Shown piece by piece: positions 23,405 to 37,446 of a stretch of 64,000 nucleotides of DNA (the first letter of the stretch is position 1; every line of letters begins with the position of its first letter). Source of the DNA: Ligustrum vulgare (Eukaryota > Streptophyta > Magnoliopsida > Lamiales > Oleaceae); assembly GCA_963555705.1 (NCBI GenBank), contig OY743190.1, positions 16,003,491 through 16,067,490 of the forward strand, read 5' to 3'. A model generated the notes under the pieces. That model was not told the DNA's origin, did no database searches, and was given only the letters and a program-made list of their open reading frames with translations. The position numbers were made by a program, and so were the translations under genes.

Positions 23405-24622
23405 ATGTGCTCCAAGACAGATGATAAAGAGTGGTTATACGTTCAGAATAGTAATCTTTGGAATTTGGAGGCTTATAAAAATAAAATTTTACCTGCCCTA
23501 CTTGTAAGTTACATGCATATGACGCTGTATCTCAAACACTGCTTTGTATTTTGCACGGTAAACCCAAAGAATTATGAAATCAAGGGTGAGAGATTAATCC
23601 GTATGCGGATGTCAATGTGCATAATTCTACCCGATGGTGGAAGCAAGGCACAGAACTGATAGCCACCAATAAACTAAATGTTCTGGATTCCTTCAATGCG
23701 CAGTGTTCTAAACAAGTCCTTCACTTTGTCGGCTGCATGTTTGAGTTGACAAAGCCAAATTCTAAATGCTTTATCGGTAAATTGTCGTTCTTCTGCATCT
23801 TGAATATGAGTTTGGACCATTGGCTACAAACTTTGGAGCTCCTTGAACCTATCATGTAGCTCCCAACAAACTTTTGAAGACTTGCTTGACGACATCAAAT
23901 ATTTGCGTAAGTAGGAAATGTATTATTCTACAAACTTCAGCAACCTAAGAATCCGTGATGATTTGACAAAGGCAGCAACAGAATAATTCAACTTACAGTT
24001 GGCAAAAAGAAATATTGGCGAAAACCAATTTGAAAAGCAGGAAATGAAACTACCTCTTGAAAACAACATCAGTAGTAGCCGACGGAGCAACCGCATCTGT
24101 TATATCAAATGTTGGAACTTCAGGAATTTGGAAAACAGGTCTTTGCCAATTCATCAATAATGACGACAAGGAAATGGAACATTTCCAAAATTTAAGAATA
24201 TGACTTTTTGTATCACGTGATTTCAATGTTAAAAGAACAATTAAAGCAGTAATTTAGTCATCAACAGGAAATAAATGTTATTCAATGAACTTGAACATTC
24301 TGTACAATGATGTGGAAATATATAAAACAAAAGAAATGTCTTCTTGTACTCGGTGATGGTTTTGATGCACTAAGGCCACTGTTCAAGTGTGGACTTGATG
24401 GAAGCAAGATACTTGTCAAAAAGTTGCAATGGCTCCGGGCAATTCTAATTCTGCACATTCCTTGAAGGATATGACAAATGATGACCGCTGGAAAATATTG
24501 GAAGGGCGCCTTTCTTTTGATCAAACAAAAGAAGAGTAATTTCCTAATTTTCAAGCACCTGTCGAACAACTAATGTGGAAATGTGAAGGTATTCCTTTGG
24601 CTTCAAAATTCTCGGTGGTCAC
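23405..24622 (+). repeat. Unit 20 (1218 bp, GIWKT)
   Basis: ARC2 Asn; cagtagtagcc; ggaacttc; Trp at 24129; aatatataa; aagcacctg. Confidence 0.95.
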
Positions 24623-25840
24623 ATGTGCTCCAAGACAGATGATAAAGAGTGGTTATACGTTCAGAATAGTAATCTTTGGAATTTGGAGGCTTATAAAAAT
24701 AAAATTTTACCTGCCCTACTTGTAAGTTACATGCATATGACGCTGTATCTCAAACACTGCTTTGTATTTTGCACGGTAAACCCAAAGAATTATGAAATCA
24801 AGGGTGAGAGATTAATCCGTATGCGGATGTCAATGTGCATAATTCTACCCGATGGTGGAAGCAAGGCACAGAACTGATAGCCACCAATAAACTAAATGTT
24901 CTGGATTCCTTCAATGCGCAGTGTTCTAAACAAGTCCTTCACTTTGTCGGCTGCATGTTTGAGTTGACAAAGCCAAATTCTAAATGCTTTATCGGTAAAT
25001 TGTCGTTCTTCTGCATCTTGAATATGAGTTTGGACCATTGGCTACAAACTTTGGAGCTCCTTGAACCTATCATGTAGCTCCCAACAAACTTTTGAAGACT
25101 TGCTTGACGACATCAAATATTTGCGTAAGTAGGAAATGTATTATTCTACAAACTTCAGCAACCTAAGAATCCGTGATGATTTGACAAAGGCAGCAACAGA
25201 ATAATTCAACTTACAGTTGGCAAAAAGAAATATTGGCGAAAACCAATTTGAAAAGCAGGAAATGAAACTACCTCTTGAAAACAACATCAGTAGTAGCCGA
25301 CGGAGCAACCGCATCTGTTATATCAAATGTTGGAACTTCAGGAATTTGGAAAACAGGTCTTTGCCAATTCATCAATAATGACGACAAGGAAATGGAACAT
25401 TTCCAAAATTTAAGAATATGACTTTTTGTATCACGTGATTTCAATGTTAAAAGAACAATTAAAGCAGTAATTTAGTCATCAACAGGAAATAAATGTTATT
25501 CAATGAACTTGAACATTCTGTACAATGATGTGGAAATATATAAAACAAAAGAAATGTCTTCTTGTACTCGGTGATGGTTTTGATGCACTAAGGCCACTGT
25601 TCAAGTGTGGACTTGATGGAAGCAAGATACTTGTCAAAAAGTTGCAATGGCTCCGGGCAATTCTAATTCTGCACATTCCTTGAAGGATATGACAAATGAT
25701 GACCGCTGGAAAATATTGGAAGGGCGCCTTTCTTTTGATCAAACAAAAGAAGAGTAATTTCCTAATTTTCAAGCACCTGTCGAACAACTAATGTGGAAAT
25801 GTGAAGGTATTCCTTTGGCTTCAAAATTCTCGGTGGTCAC
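24623..25840 (+). repeat. Unit 21 (1218 bp, GIWKT)
   Basis: Same marker set as the preceding unit; Trp at 25347. It looks like a single-monomer duplication. Confidence 0.95.
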
Positions 25841-27058
25841 ATGTGCTCCAAGACAGATGATAAAGAGTGGTTATACGTTCAGAATAGTAATCTTTGGAAT
25901 TTGGAGGCTTATAAAAATAAAATTTTACCTGCCCTACTTGTAAGTTACATGCATATGACGCTGTATCTCAAACACTGCTTTGTATTTTGCACGGTAAACC
26001 CAAAGAATTATGAAATCAAGGGTGAGAGATTAATCCGTATGCGGATGTCAATGTGCATAATTCTACCCGATGGTGGAAGCAAGGCACAGAACTGATAGCC
26101 ACCAATAAACTAAATGTTCTGGATTCCTTCAATGCGCAGTGTTCTAAACAAGTCCTTCACTTTGTCGGCTGCATGTTTGAGTTGACAAAGCCAAATTCTA
26201 AATGCTTTATCGGTAAATTGTCGTTCTTCTGCATCTTGAATATGAGTTTGGACCATTGGCTACAAACTTTGGAGCTCCTTGAACCTATCATGTAGCTCCC
26301 AACAAACTTTTGAAGACTTGCTTGACGACATCAAATATTTGCGTAAGTAGGAAATGTATTATTCTACAAACTTCAGCAACCTAAGAATCCGTGATGATTT
26401 GACAAAGGCAGCAACAGAATAATTCAACTTACAGTTGGCAAAAAGAAATATTGGCGAAAACCAATTTGAAAAGCAGGAAATGAAACTACCTCTTGAAAAC
26501 AACATCAGTAGTAGCCGACGGAGCAACCGCATCTGTTATATCAAATGTTGGAACTTCAGGAATTTGGAAAACAGGTCTTTGCCAATTCATCAATAATGAC
26601 GACAAGGAAATGGAACATTTCCAAAATTTAAGAATATGACTTTTTGTATCACGTGATTTCAATGTTAAAAGAACAATTAAAGCAGTAATTTAGTCATCAA
26701 CAGGAAATAAATGTTATTCAATGAACTTGAACATTCTGTACAATGATGTGGAAATATATAAAACAAAAGAAATGTCTTCTTGTACTCGGTGATGGTTTTG
26801 ATGCACTAAGGCCACTGTTCAAGTGTGGACTTGATGGAAGCAAGATACTTGTCAAAAAGTTGCAATGGCTCCGGGCAATTCTAATTCTGCACATTCCTTG
26901 AAGGATATGACAAATGATGACCGCTGGAAAATATTGGAAGGGCGCCTTTCTTTTGATCAAACAAAAGAAGAGTAATTTCCTAATTTTCAAGCACCTGTCG
27001 AACAACTAATGTGGAAATGTGAAGGTATTCCTTTGGCTTCAAAATTCTCGGTGGTCAC
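25841..27058 (+). repeat. Unit 22 (1218 bp, GIWKT)
   Basis: Third consecutive unit with this marker set; Trp at 26565. Confidence 0.95.
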
Positions 27059-28276
27059 ATGTGCTCCAAGACAGATGATAAAGAGTGGTTATACGTTCAG
27101 AATAGTAATCTTTGGAATTTGGAGGCTTATAAAAATAAAATTTTACCTGCCCTACTTGTAAGTTACATGCATATGACGCTGTATCTCAAACACTGCTTTG
27201 TATTTTGCACGGTAATCCCAAAGAATTATGAAATCAAGGGTGAGAGATTAATCCGTATGCGGATGTCAATGTGCATAATTCTACCCGATGGTGGAAGCAA
27301 GGCACAGAACTGATAGCCACCAATAAACTAAATGTTCTGGATTCCTTCAATGCGCAGTGTTCTAAACAAGTCCTTCACTTTGTCGGCTGCATGTTTGAGT
27401 TGACAAAGCCAAATTCTAAATGCTTTATCGGTAAATTATCGTTCTTCTGCATCTTGAATATGAGTTTGGACCATTGGCTACAAACTTTGGAGCTCCTTGA
27501 ACCTATCATGTAGCTCCCAACAAACTTTTGAAGACTTGCTTGACGACATCAAATATTTGCGTAAGTAGGAAATGTATTATTCTACAAACTTCAGCAACCT
27601 AAGAATCCGTGATGATTTGACAAAGGCAGCAACAGAATAATTCAACTTACAGTTGGCAAAAAGAAATATTGGCGAAAACCAATTTGAAAAGCAGGAAATG
27701 AAACTACCTCTTGAAAACAACATCAGGAGTAGCCGACGGAGCAACCGCATCTGTTATATCAAATGTTGGTACTTCAGGAATTGGGAAAACAGGTCTTTGC
27801 CAATTCATCAATAATGACGACAAGGAAATGGAACATTTCCAAAATTTAAGAATATGACTTTTTGTATCACGTGATTTCAATGTTAAAAGAACAATTAAAG
27901 CAGTAATTTAGTCATCAACAGGAAATAAATGTTATTCAATGAACTTGAACATTCTGTACAATGATGTGGAAATCATTAAAACAAAAGAAATGTCTTCTTG
28001 TACTCGGTGATGGTTTTGATGCACTAAGGCCACTGTTCAAGTGTGGACTTGATGGAAGCAAGATACTTGTCAAAAAGTTGCAATGGCTCCGGGCAATTCT
28101 AATTCTGCACATTCCTTGAAGGATATGACAAATGATGACCGCTGGAAAATATTGGAAGGACGCCTTTCTTTTGATCAAACAAAAGAAGAGTAATTTCCTA
28201 ATTTTCAAGCAACTATCGAACAACTAATGTGGAAATGTGAAGGTATTCCTTTGGCTTCAAAATTCTCGGTGGTCAC
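27059..28276 (+). repeat. Unit 23 (1218 bp)
   Basis: ARC2 Ile; private aaattatcg near 27437; GIGKT; aatcattaa; ggacgcc; aagcaacta. Confidence 0.95.
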
Positions 28277-29494
28277 ATGTGCTCCAAGACAGATGATAAA
28301 GAGTGGTTATACGTTCAGAATAGTAATCTTTGGAATTTGGAGGCTTATAAAAATAAAATTTTACCTGCCCTACTTGTAAGTTACATGCATATGACGCTGT
28401 ATCTCAAACACTGCTTTGTATTTTGCACGGTAAACCCAAAGAATTATGAAATCAAGGGTGAGAGATTAATCCGTATGCGGATGTCAATGTGCATAATTCT
28501 ACCCGATGGTGGAAGCAAGGCACAGAACTGATAGCCACCAATAAACTAAATGTTCTGGATTCCTTCAATGCGCAGTGTTCTAAACAAGTCCTTCACTTTG
28601 TCGGCTGCATGTTTGAGTTGACAAAGCCAAATTCTAAATGCTTTATCGGTAAATTGTCGTTCTTCTGCATCTTGAATATGAGTTTGGACCATTGGCTACA
28701 AACTTTGGAGCTCCTTGAACCTATCATGTAGCTCCCAACAAACTTTTGAAGACTTGCTTGACGACATCAAATATTTGCGTAAGTAGGAAATGTATTATTC
28801 TACAAACTTCAGCAACCTAAGAATCCGTGATGATTTGACAAAGGCAGCAACAGAATAATTCAACTTACAGTTGGCAAAAAGAAATATTGGCGAAAACCAA
28901 TTTGAAAAGCAGGAAATGAAACTACCTCTTGAAAACAACATCAGTAGTAGCCGACGGAGCAACCGCATCTGTTATATCAAATGTTGGAACTTCAGGAATT
29001 TGGAAAACAGGTCTTTGCCAATTCATCAATAATGACGACAAGGAAATGGAACATTTCCAAAATTTAAGAATATGACTTTTTGTATCACGTGATTTCAATG
29101 TTAAAAGAACAATTAAAGCAGTAATTTAGTCATCAACAGGAAATAAATGTTATTCAATGAACTTGAACATTCTGTACAATGATGTGGAAATATATAAAAC
29201 AAAAGAAATGTCTTCTTGTACTCGGTGATGGTTTTGATGCACTAAGGCCACTGTTCAAGTGTGGACTTGATGGAAGCAAGATACTTGTCAAAAAGTTGCA
29301 ATGGCTCCGGGCAATTCTAATTCTGCACATTCCTTGAAGGATATGACAAATGATGACCGCTGGAAAATATTGGAAGGGCGCCTTTCTTTTGATCAAACAA
29401 AAGAAGAGTAATTTCCTAATTTTCAAGCACCTGTCGAACAACTAATGTGGAAATGTGAAGGTATTCCTTTGGCTTCAAAATTCTCGGTGGTCAC
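28277..29494 (+). repeat. Unit 24 (1218 bp, GIWKT)
   Basis: ARC2 Asn; cagtagtagcc; Trp at 29001; aatatataa; aagcacctg. Confidence 0.95.
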
Positions 29495-30712
29495 ATGTGC
29501 TCCAAGACAGATGATAAAGAGTGGTTATACGTTCAGAATAGTAATCTTTGGAATTTGGAGGCTTATAAAAATAAAATTTTACCTGCCCTACTTGTAAGTT
29601 ACATGCATATGACGCTGTATCTCAAACACTGCTTTGTATTTTGCACGGTAATCCCAAAGAATTATGAAATCAAGGGTGAGAGATTAATCCGTATGCGGAT
29701 GTCAATGTGCATAATTCTACCCGATGGTGGAAGCAAGGCACAGAACTGATAGCCACCAATAAACTAAATGTTCTGGATTCCTTCAATGCGCAGTGTTCTA
29801 AACAAGTCCTTCACTTTGTCGGCTGCATGTTTGAGTTGACAAAGCCAAATTCTAAATGCTTTATCGGTAAATTGTCGTTCTTCTGCATCTTGAATATGAG
29901 TTTGGACCATTGGCTACAAACTTTGGAGCTCCTTGAACCTATCATGTAGCTCCCAACAAACTTTTGAAGACTTGCTTGACGACATCAAATATTTGCGTAA
30001 GTAGGAAATGTATTATTCTACAAACTTCAGCAACCTAAGAATCCGTGATGATTTGACAAAGGCAGCAACAGAATAATTCAACTTACAGTTGGCAAAAAGA
30101 AATATTGGCGAAAACCAATTTGAAAAGCAGGAAATGAAACTACCTCTTGAAAACAACATCAGGAGTAGCCGACGGAGCAACCGCATCTGTTATATCAAAT
30201 GTTGGTACTTCAGGAATTGGGAAAACAGGTCTTTGCCAATTCATCAATAATGACGACAAGGAAATGGAACATTTCCAAAATTTAAGAATATGACTTTTTG
30301 TATCACGTGATTTCAATGTTAAAAGAACAATTAAAGCAGTAATTTAGTCATCAACAGGAAATAAATGTTATTCAATGAACTTGAACATTCTGTACAATGA
30401 TGTGGAAATCATTAAAACAAAAGAAATGTCTTCTTGTACTCGGTGATGGTTTTGATGCACTAAGGCCACTGTTCAAGTGTGGACTTGATGGAAGCAAGAT
30501 ACTTGTCAAAAAGTTGCAATGGCTCCGGGCAATTCTAATTCTGCACATTCCTTGAAGGATATGACAAATGATGACCGCTGGAAAATATTGGAAGGACGCC
30601 TTTCTTTTGATCAAACAAAAGAAGAGTAATTTCCTAATTTTCAAGCAACTATCGAACAACTAATGTGGAAATGTGAAGGTATTCCTTTGGCTTCAAAATT
30701 CTCGGTGGTCAC
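29495..30712 (+). repeat. Unit 25 (1218 bp)
   Basis: ARC2 Ile; GIGKT; aatcattaa; ggacgcc; aagcaacta. Confidence 0.95.
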
Positions 30713-31930
30713 ATGTGCTCCAAGACAGATGATAAAGAGTGGTTATACGTTCAGAATAGTAATCTTCGGAATTTGGAGGCTTATAAAAATAAAATTTTAC
30801 CTGCCCTACTTGTAAGTTACATGCATATGACGCTGTATCTCAAACACTGCTTTGTATTTTGCACGGTAAACCCAAAGAATTATGAAATCAAGGGTGAGAG
30901 ATTAATCCGTATGCGGATGTCAATGTGCATAATTCTACCCGATGGTGGAAGCAAGGCACAGAACTGATAGCCACCAATAAACTAAATGTTCTGGATTCCT
31001 TCAATGCGCAGTGTTCTAAACAAGTCCTTCACTTTGTCGGCTGCATGTTTGAGTTGACAAAGCCAAATTCTAAATGCTTTATCGGTAAATTGTCGTTCTT
31101 CTGCATCTTGAATATGAGTTTGGACCATTGGCTACAAACTTTGGAGCTCCTTGAACCTATCATGTAGATCCCAACAAACTTTTGAAGACTTGCTTGACGA
31201 TATCAAATATTTGCGTAAGTAGGAAATGTATTATTCTACAAACTTCAGCAACCTAAGAATCCGTGATGATTTGACAAAGGCAGCAACAGAATAATTCAAC
31301 TTACAGTTGGCAAAAAGAAATATTGGCGAAAACCAATTTGAAAAGCAGGAAATGAAACTACCTCTTGAAAACAACATCAGCAGTAGCCGACGGAGCAACC
31401 GCATCTGTTATATCAAATGTTGGTACTTCAGGAATTTGGAAAACAGGTCTTTGCCAATTCATCAATAATGACGACAAGGAAATGGAACATTTCCAAAATT
31501 TAAGAATATGACTTTTTGTATCACGTGATTTCAATGTTAAAAGAACAATTAAAGCAGTAATTTAGTCATCAACAGGAAATAAATGTTATTCAATGAACTT
31601 GAACATTCTGTACAATGATGTGGAAATATATAAAACAAAAGAAATGTCTTCTTGTACTCGGTGATGGTTTTGATGCACTAAGGCCACTGTTCAAGTGTGG
31701 ACTTGATGGAAGCAAGATACTTGTCAAAAAGTTGCAATGGCTCCGGGCAATTCTAATTCTGCACATTCCTTGAAGGATATGACAAATGATGACCGCGGGA
31801 AAATATTGGAAGGGCGCCTTTCTTTTGATCAAACAAAAGAAGAGTAATTTCCTAATTTTCAAGCACCTGTCGAACAACTAATGTGGAAATGTGAAGGTAT
31901 TCCTTTGGCTTCAAAATTCTCGGTGGTCAC
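30713..31930 (+). repeat. Unit 26 (1218 bp, GIWKT)
   Basis: atcttcggaat (Trp to Arg in ARC2), otherwise seen only after 53.7 kb; ARC2 Asn; private tagatccc, gacgatatc, cagcagtagcc and gaccgcggg; Trp at 31437; aatatataa. Confidence 0.95.
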
Positions 31931-33148
31931 ATGTGCTCCAAGACAGATGATTAAGAGTGGTTATACGTTCAGAATAGTAATCTTTGGAATTTGGAGGCTT
32001 ATAAAAATAAAATTTTACCTGCCCTACTTGTAAGTTACATGCATATGACGCTGTATCTCAAACACTGCTTTGTATTTTGCACGGTAATCCCAAAGAATTA
32101 TGAAATCAAGGGTGAGAGATTAATCCGTATGCGGATGTCAATGTGCATAATTCTACACGATGGTGGAAGCAAGGCACAGAACTGATAGCCACCAATAAAC
32201 TAAATGTTCTGGATTCCTTCAATGCGCAGTGTTCTAAACAAGTCCTTCACTTTGTCGGCTGCATGTTTGAGTTGACAAAGCCAAATTCTAAATGCTTTAT
32301 CGGTAAATTGTCGTTCTTCTGCATCTTGAATATGAGTTTGGACCATTGGCTACAAACTTTGGAGCTCCTTGAACCTATCATGTAGTTCCCAACAAACTTT
32401 TGAAGACTTGCTTGACGACATCAAATATTTGCGTAAGTAGGAAATGTATTATTCTACAAACTTCAGCAACCTAAGAATCCGTGATGATTTGACAAAGGCA
32501 GCAACAGAATAATTCAACTTACAGTTGGCAAAAAGAAATATTGGCGAAAACCAATTTGAAAAGCAGGAAATGAAACTACCTCTTGAAAACAACATCAGGA
32601 GTAGCCGACGGAGCAACCGCATCTGTTATATCAAATGTTGGTACTTCAGGAATTGGGAAAACAGGTCTTTGCCAATTCATCAATAATGACGACAAGGAAA
32701 TGGAACATTTCCAAAATTTAAGAATATGACTTTTTGTATCACGTGATTTCAATGTTAAAAGAACAATTAAAGCAGTAATTTAGTCATCAACAGGAAATAA
32801 ATGTTATTCAATGAACTTGAACATTCTGTACAGTGATGTGGAAATCATTAAAACAAAAGAAATGTCTTCTTGTACTCGGTGATGGTTTTGATGCACTAAG
32901 GCCACTGTTCAAGTGTGGACTTGATGGAAGCAAGATACTTGTCAAAAAGTTGCAATGGCTCCGGGCAATTCTAATTCTGCACATTCCTTGAAGGATATGA
33001 CAAATGATGACCGCTGGAAAATATTGGAAGGGCGCCTTTCTTTTGATCAAACAAAAGAAGAGTAATTTCCTAATTTTCAAGCAACTGTCGAACAACTAAT
33101 GTGGAAATGTGAAGGTATTCCTTTGGCTTCAAAATTCTCGGTGGTCAC
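31931..33148 (+). repeat. Unit 27 (1218 bp, ARC2 stop)
   Basis: Private gatgattaag puts TAA at ARC2 codon 8 from the anchor. Private ctacacgatgg. tagttccc; GIGKT; tacagtgatg, shared with the unit at 38665. Confidence 0.95.
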
Positions 33149-34079
33149 ATGTGCTCCAAGACAGATGATAAAGAGTGGTTATACGTTCAGAATAGTAATC
33201 TTTGGAATTTGGAGGCTTATAAAAATAAAATTTTACCTGCCCTACTTGTAAGTTACATGCATATGACGCTGTATCTCAAACACTGCTTTGTATTTTGCAC
33301 GGTAATCCCAAAGAATTATGAAATCAAGGGTGAGAGATTAATCCGTATGCGGATGTCAATGTGCATAATTCTACCCGATGGTGGAAGCAAGGCACAGAAC
33401 TGATAGCCACCAATAAACTAAATGTTCTGGATTCCTTCAATGCGCAGTGTTCTAAACAAGTCCTTCACTTTGTCGGCTGCATGTTTGAGTTGACAAAGCC
33501 AAATTCTAAATGCTTTATCGGTAAATTGTCGTTCTTCTGCATCTTGAATATGAGTTTGGACCATTGGCTACAAACTTCAGGAATTGGGAAAACAGGTCTT
33601 TGCCAATTCATCAATAATGACGACAAGGAAATGGAACATTTCCAAAATTTAAGAATATGACTTTTTGTATCACGTGATTTCAATGTTAAAAGAACAATTA
33701 AAGCAGTAATTTAGTCATCAACAGGAAATAAATGTTATTCAATGAACTTGAACATTCTGTACAATGATGTGGAAATCATTAAAACAAAAGAAATGTCTTC
33801 TTGTACTCGGTGATGGTTTTGATGCACTAAGGCCACTGTTCAAGTGTGGACTTGATGGAAGCAAGATACTTGTCAAAAAGTTGCAATGGCTCCGGGCAAT
33901 TCTAATTCTGCACATTCCTTGAAGGATATGACAAATGATGACCGCTGGAAAATATTGGAAGGGCGCCTTTCTTTTGATCAAACAAAAGAAGAGTAATTTC
34001 CTAATTTTCAAGCAACTGTCGAACAACTAATGTGGAAATGTGAAGGTATTCCTTTGGCTTCAAAATTCTCGGTGGTCAC
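33149..34079 (+). repeat. Unit 28 (931 bp deletion type)
   Basis: ARC2 Ile; same ACTT junction at 33574-33577; aatcattaa; gggcgcc; aagcaactg, unlike the two earlier 931 bp units. Confidence 0.95.
33574..33577 (+). other. 287 bp deletion junction, unit 28
   Basis: Same breakpoint as the junctions at 3698 and 9501, but on a gggcgcc/aagcaactg background. It was either moved by recombination or arose again at the same microhomology. Confidence 0.92.
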
Positions 34080-35010
34080 ATGTGCTCCAAGACAGATGAT
34101 AAAGAGTGGTTATACGTTCAGAATAGTAATCTTTGGAATTTGGAGGCTTATAAAAATAAAATTTTACCTGCCCTACTTGTAAGTTACATGCATATGACGC
34201 TGTATCTCAAACACTGCTTTGTATTTTGCACGGTAATCCCAAAGAATTATGAAATCAAGGGTGAGAGATTAATCCGTATGCGGATGTCAATGTGCATAAT
34301 TCTACCCGATGGTGGAAGAAAGGCACAGAACTGATAGCCACCAATAAACTAAATGTTCTGGATTCCTTCAATGCGCAGTGTTCTAAACAAGTCCTTCACT
34401 TTGTCGGCTGCATGTTTGAGTTGACAAAGCCAAATTCTAAATGCTTTATCGGTAAATTGTCGTTCTTCTGCATCTTGAATATGAGTTTGGACCATTGGCT
34501 ACAAACTTCAGGAATTGGGAAAACAGGTCTTTGCCAATTCATCAATAATGACGACAAGGAAATGGAACATTTCCAAAATTTAAGAATATGACTTTTTGTA
34601 TCACGTGATTTCAATGTTAAAAGAACAATTAAAGCAGTAATTTAGTCATCAACAGGAAATAAATGTTATTCAATGAACTTGAACATTCTGTACAATGATG
34701 TGGAAATCATTAAAACAAAAGAAATGTCTTCTTGTACTCGGTGATGGTTTTGATGCACTAAGGCCACTGTTCAAGTGTGGACTTGATGGAAGCAAGATAC
34801 TTGTCAAAAAGTTGCAATGGCTCCGGGCAATTCTAATTCTGCACATTCCTTGAAGGATATGACAAATGATGACCGCTGGAAAATATTGGAAGGGCGCCTT
34901 TCTTTTGATCAAACAAAAGAAGAGTAATTTCCTAATTTTCAAGCAACTGTCGAACAACTAATGTGGAAATGTGAAGGTATTCCTTTGGCTTCAAAATTCT
35001 CGGTGGTCAC
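34080..35010 (+). repeat. Unit 29 (931 bp deletion type)
   Basis: A second consecutive 931 bp unit, junction 34505-34508, with ggaagaaagg (Ser to Arg by AGA), shared with the next two units. Confidence 0.95.
34505..34508 (+). other. 287 bp deletion junction, unit 29
   Basis: Adjacent tandem copy of the preceding deletion unit, with the ggaagaaagg allele added. Confidence 0.92.
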
Positions 35011-36228
35011 ATGTGCTCCAAGACAGATGATAAAGAGTGGTTATACGTTCAGAATAGTAATCTTTGGAATTTGGAGGCTTATAAAAATAAAATTTTACCT
35101 GCCCTACTTGTAAGTTACATGCATATGACGCTGTATCTCAAACACTGCTTTGTATTTTGCACGGTAATCCCAAAGAATTATGAAATCAAGGGTGAGAGAT
35201 TAATCCGTATGCGGATGTCAATGTGCATAATTCTACCCGATGGTGGAAGAAAGGCACAGAACTGATAGCCACCAATAAACTAAATGTTCTGGATTCCTTC
35301 AATGCGCAGTGTTCTAAACAAGTCCTTCACTTTGTCGGCTGCATGTTTGAGTTGACAAAGCCAAATTCTAAATGCTTTATCGGTAAATTGTCGTTCTTCT
35401 GCATCTTGAATATGAGTTTGGACCATTGGCTACAAACTTTGGAGCTCCTTGAACCTATCATGTAGCTCCCAACAAACTTTTGAAGACTTGCTTGACGACA
35501 TCAAATATTTGCGTAAGTAGGAAATGTATTATTCTACAAACTTCAGCAACCTAAGAATCCGTGATGATTTGACAAAGGCAGCAACAGAATAATTCAACTT
35601 ACAGTTGGCAAAAAGAAATATTGGCGAAAACCAATTTGAAAAGCAGGAAATGAAACTACCTCTTGAAAACAACATCAGTAGTAGCCGACGGAGCAACCGC
35701 ATCTGTTATATCAAATGTTGGTACTTCAGGAATTTGGAAAACAGGTCTTTGCCAATTCATCAATAATGACGACAAGGAAATGGAACATTTCCAAAATTTA
35801 AGAATATGACTTTTTGTATCACGTGATTTCAATGTTAAAAGAACAATTAAAGCAGTAATTTAGTCATCAACAGGAAATAAATGTTATTCAATGAACTTGA
35901 ACATTCTGTACAATGATGTGGAAATATATAAAACAAAAGAAATGTCTTCTTGTACTCGGTGATGGTTTTGATGCACTAAGGCCACTGTTCAAGTGTGGAC
36001 TTGATGGAAGCAAGATACTTGTCAAAAAGTTGCAATGGCTCCGGGCAATTCTAATTCTGCACATTCCTTGAAGGATATGACAAATGATGACCGCTGGAAA
36101 ATATTGGAAGGGCGCCTTTCTTTTGATCAAACAAAAGAAGAGTAATTTCCTAATTTTCAAGCACCTGTCGAACAACTAATGTGGAAATGTGAAGGTATTC
36201 CTTTGGCTTCAAAATTCTCGGTGGTCAC
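35011..36228 (+). repeat. Unit 30 (1218 bp, GIWKT)
   Basis: ggaagaaagg; ARC2 Ile; cagtagtagcc with ggtacttc; Trp at 35735; aatatataa; aagcacctg. Confidence 0.95.
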
Positions 36229-37446
36229 ATGTGCTCCAAGACAGATGATAAAGAGTGGTTATACGTTCAGAATAGTAATCTTTGGAATTTGGAGGCTTAT
36301 AAAAATAAAATTTTACCTGCCCTACTTGTAAGTTACATGCATATGACGCTGTATCTCAAACACTGCTTTGTATTTTGCACGGTAATCCCAAAGAATTATG
36401 AAATCAAGGGTGAGAGATTAATCCGTATGCGGATGTCAATGTGCATAATTCTACCCGATGGTGGAAGAAAGGCACAGAACTGATAGCCACCAATAAACTA
36501 AATGTTCTGGATTCCTTCAATGCGCAGTGTTCTAAACAAGTCCTTCACTTTGTCGGCTGCATGTTTGAGTTGACAAAGCCAAATTCTAAATGCTTTATCG
36601 GTAAATTGTCGTTCTTCTGCATCTTGAATATGAGTTTGGACCATTGGCTACAAACTTTGGAGCTCCTTGAACCTATCATGTAGCTCCCAACAAACTTTTG
36701 AAGACTTGCTTGACGACATCAAATATTTGCGTAAGTAGGAAATGTATTATTCTACAAACTTCAGCAACCTAAGAATCCGTGATGATTTGACAAAGGCAGC
36801 AACAGAATAATTCAACTTACAGTTGGCAAAAAGAAATATTGGCGAAAACCAATTTGAAAAGCAGGAAATGAAACTACCTCTTGAAAACAACATCAGTAGT
36901 AGCCGACGGAGCAACCGCATCTGTTATATCAAATGTTGGTACTTCAGGAATTTGGAAAACAGGTCTTTGCCAATTCATCAATAATGACGACAAGGAAATG
37001 GAACATTTCCAAAATTTAAGAATATGACTTTTTGTATCACGTGATTTCAATGTTAAAAGAACAATTAAAGCAGTAATTTAGTCATCAACAGGAAATAAAT
37101 GTTATTCAATGAACTTGAACATTCTGTACAATGATGTGGAAATATATAAAACAAAAGAAATGTCTTCTTGTACTCGGTGATGGTTTTGATGCACTAAGGC
37201 CACTGTTCAAGTGTGGACTTGATGGAAGCAAGATACTTGTCAAAAAGTTGCAATGGCTCCGGGCAATTCTAATTCTGCACATTCCTTGAAGGATATGACA
37301 AATGATGACCGCTGGAAAATATTGGAAGGGCGCCTTTCTTTTGATCAAACAAAAGAAGAGTAATTTCCTAATTTTCAAGCACCTGTCGAACAACTAATGT
37401 GGAAATGTGAAGGTATTCCTTTGGCTTCAAAATTCTCGGTGGTCAC
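36229..37446 (+). repeat. Unit 31 (1218 bp, GIWKT)
   Basis: Near-duplicate of the preceding unit, including ggaagaaagg; Trp at 36953. Confidence 0.95.
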
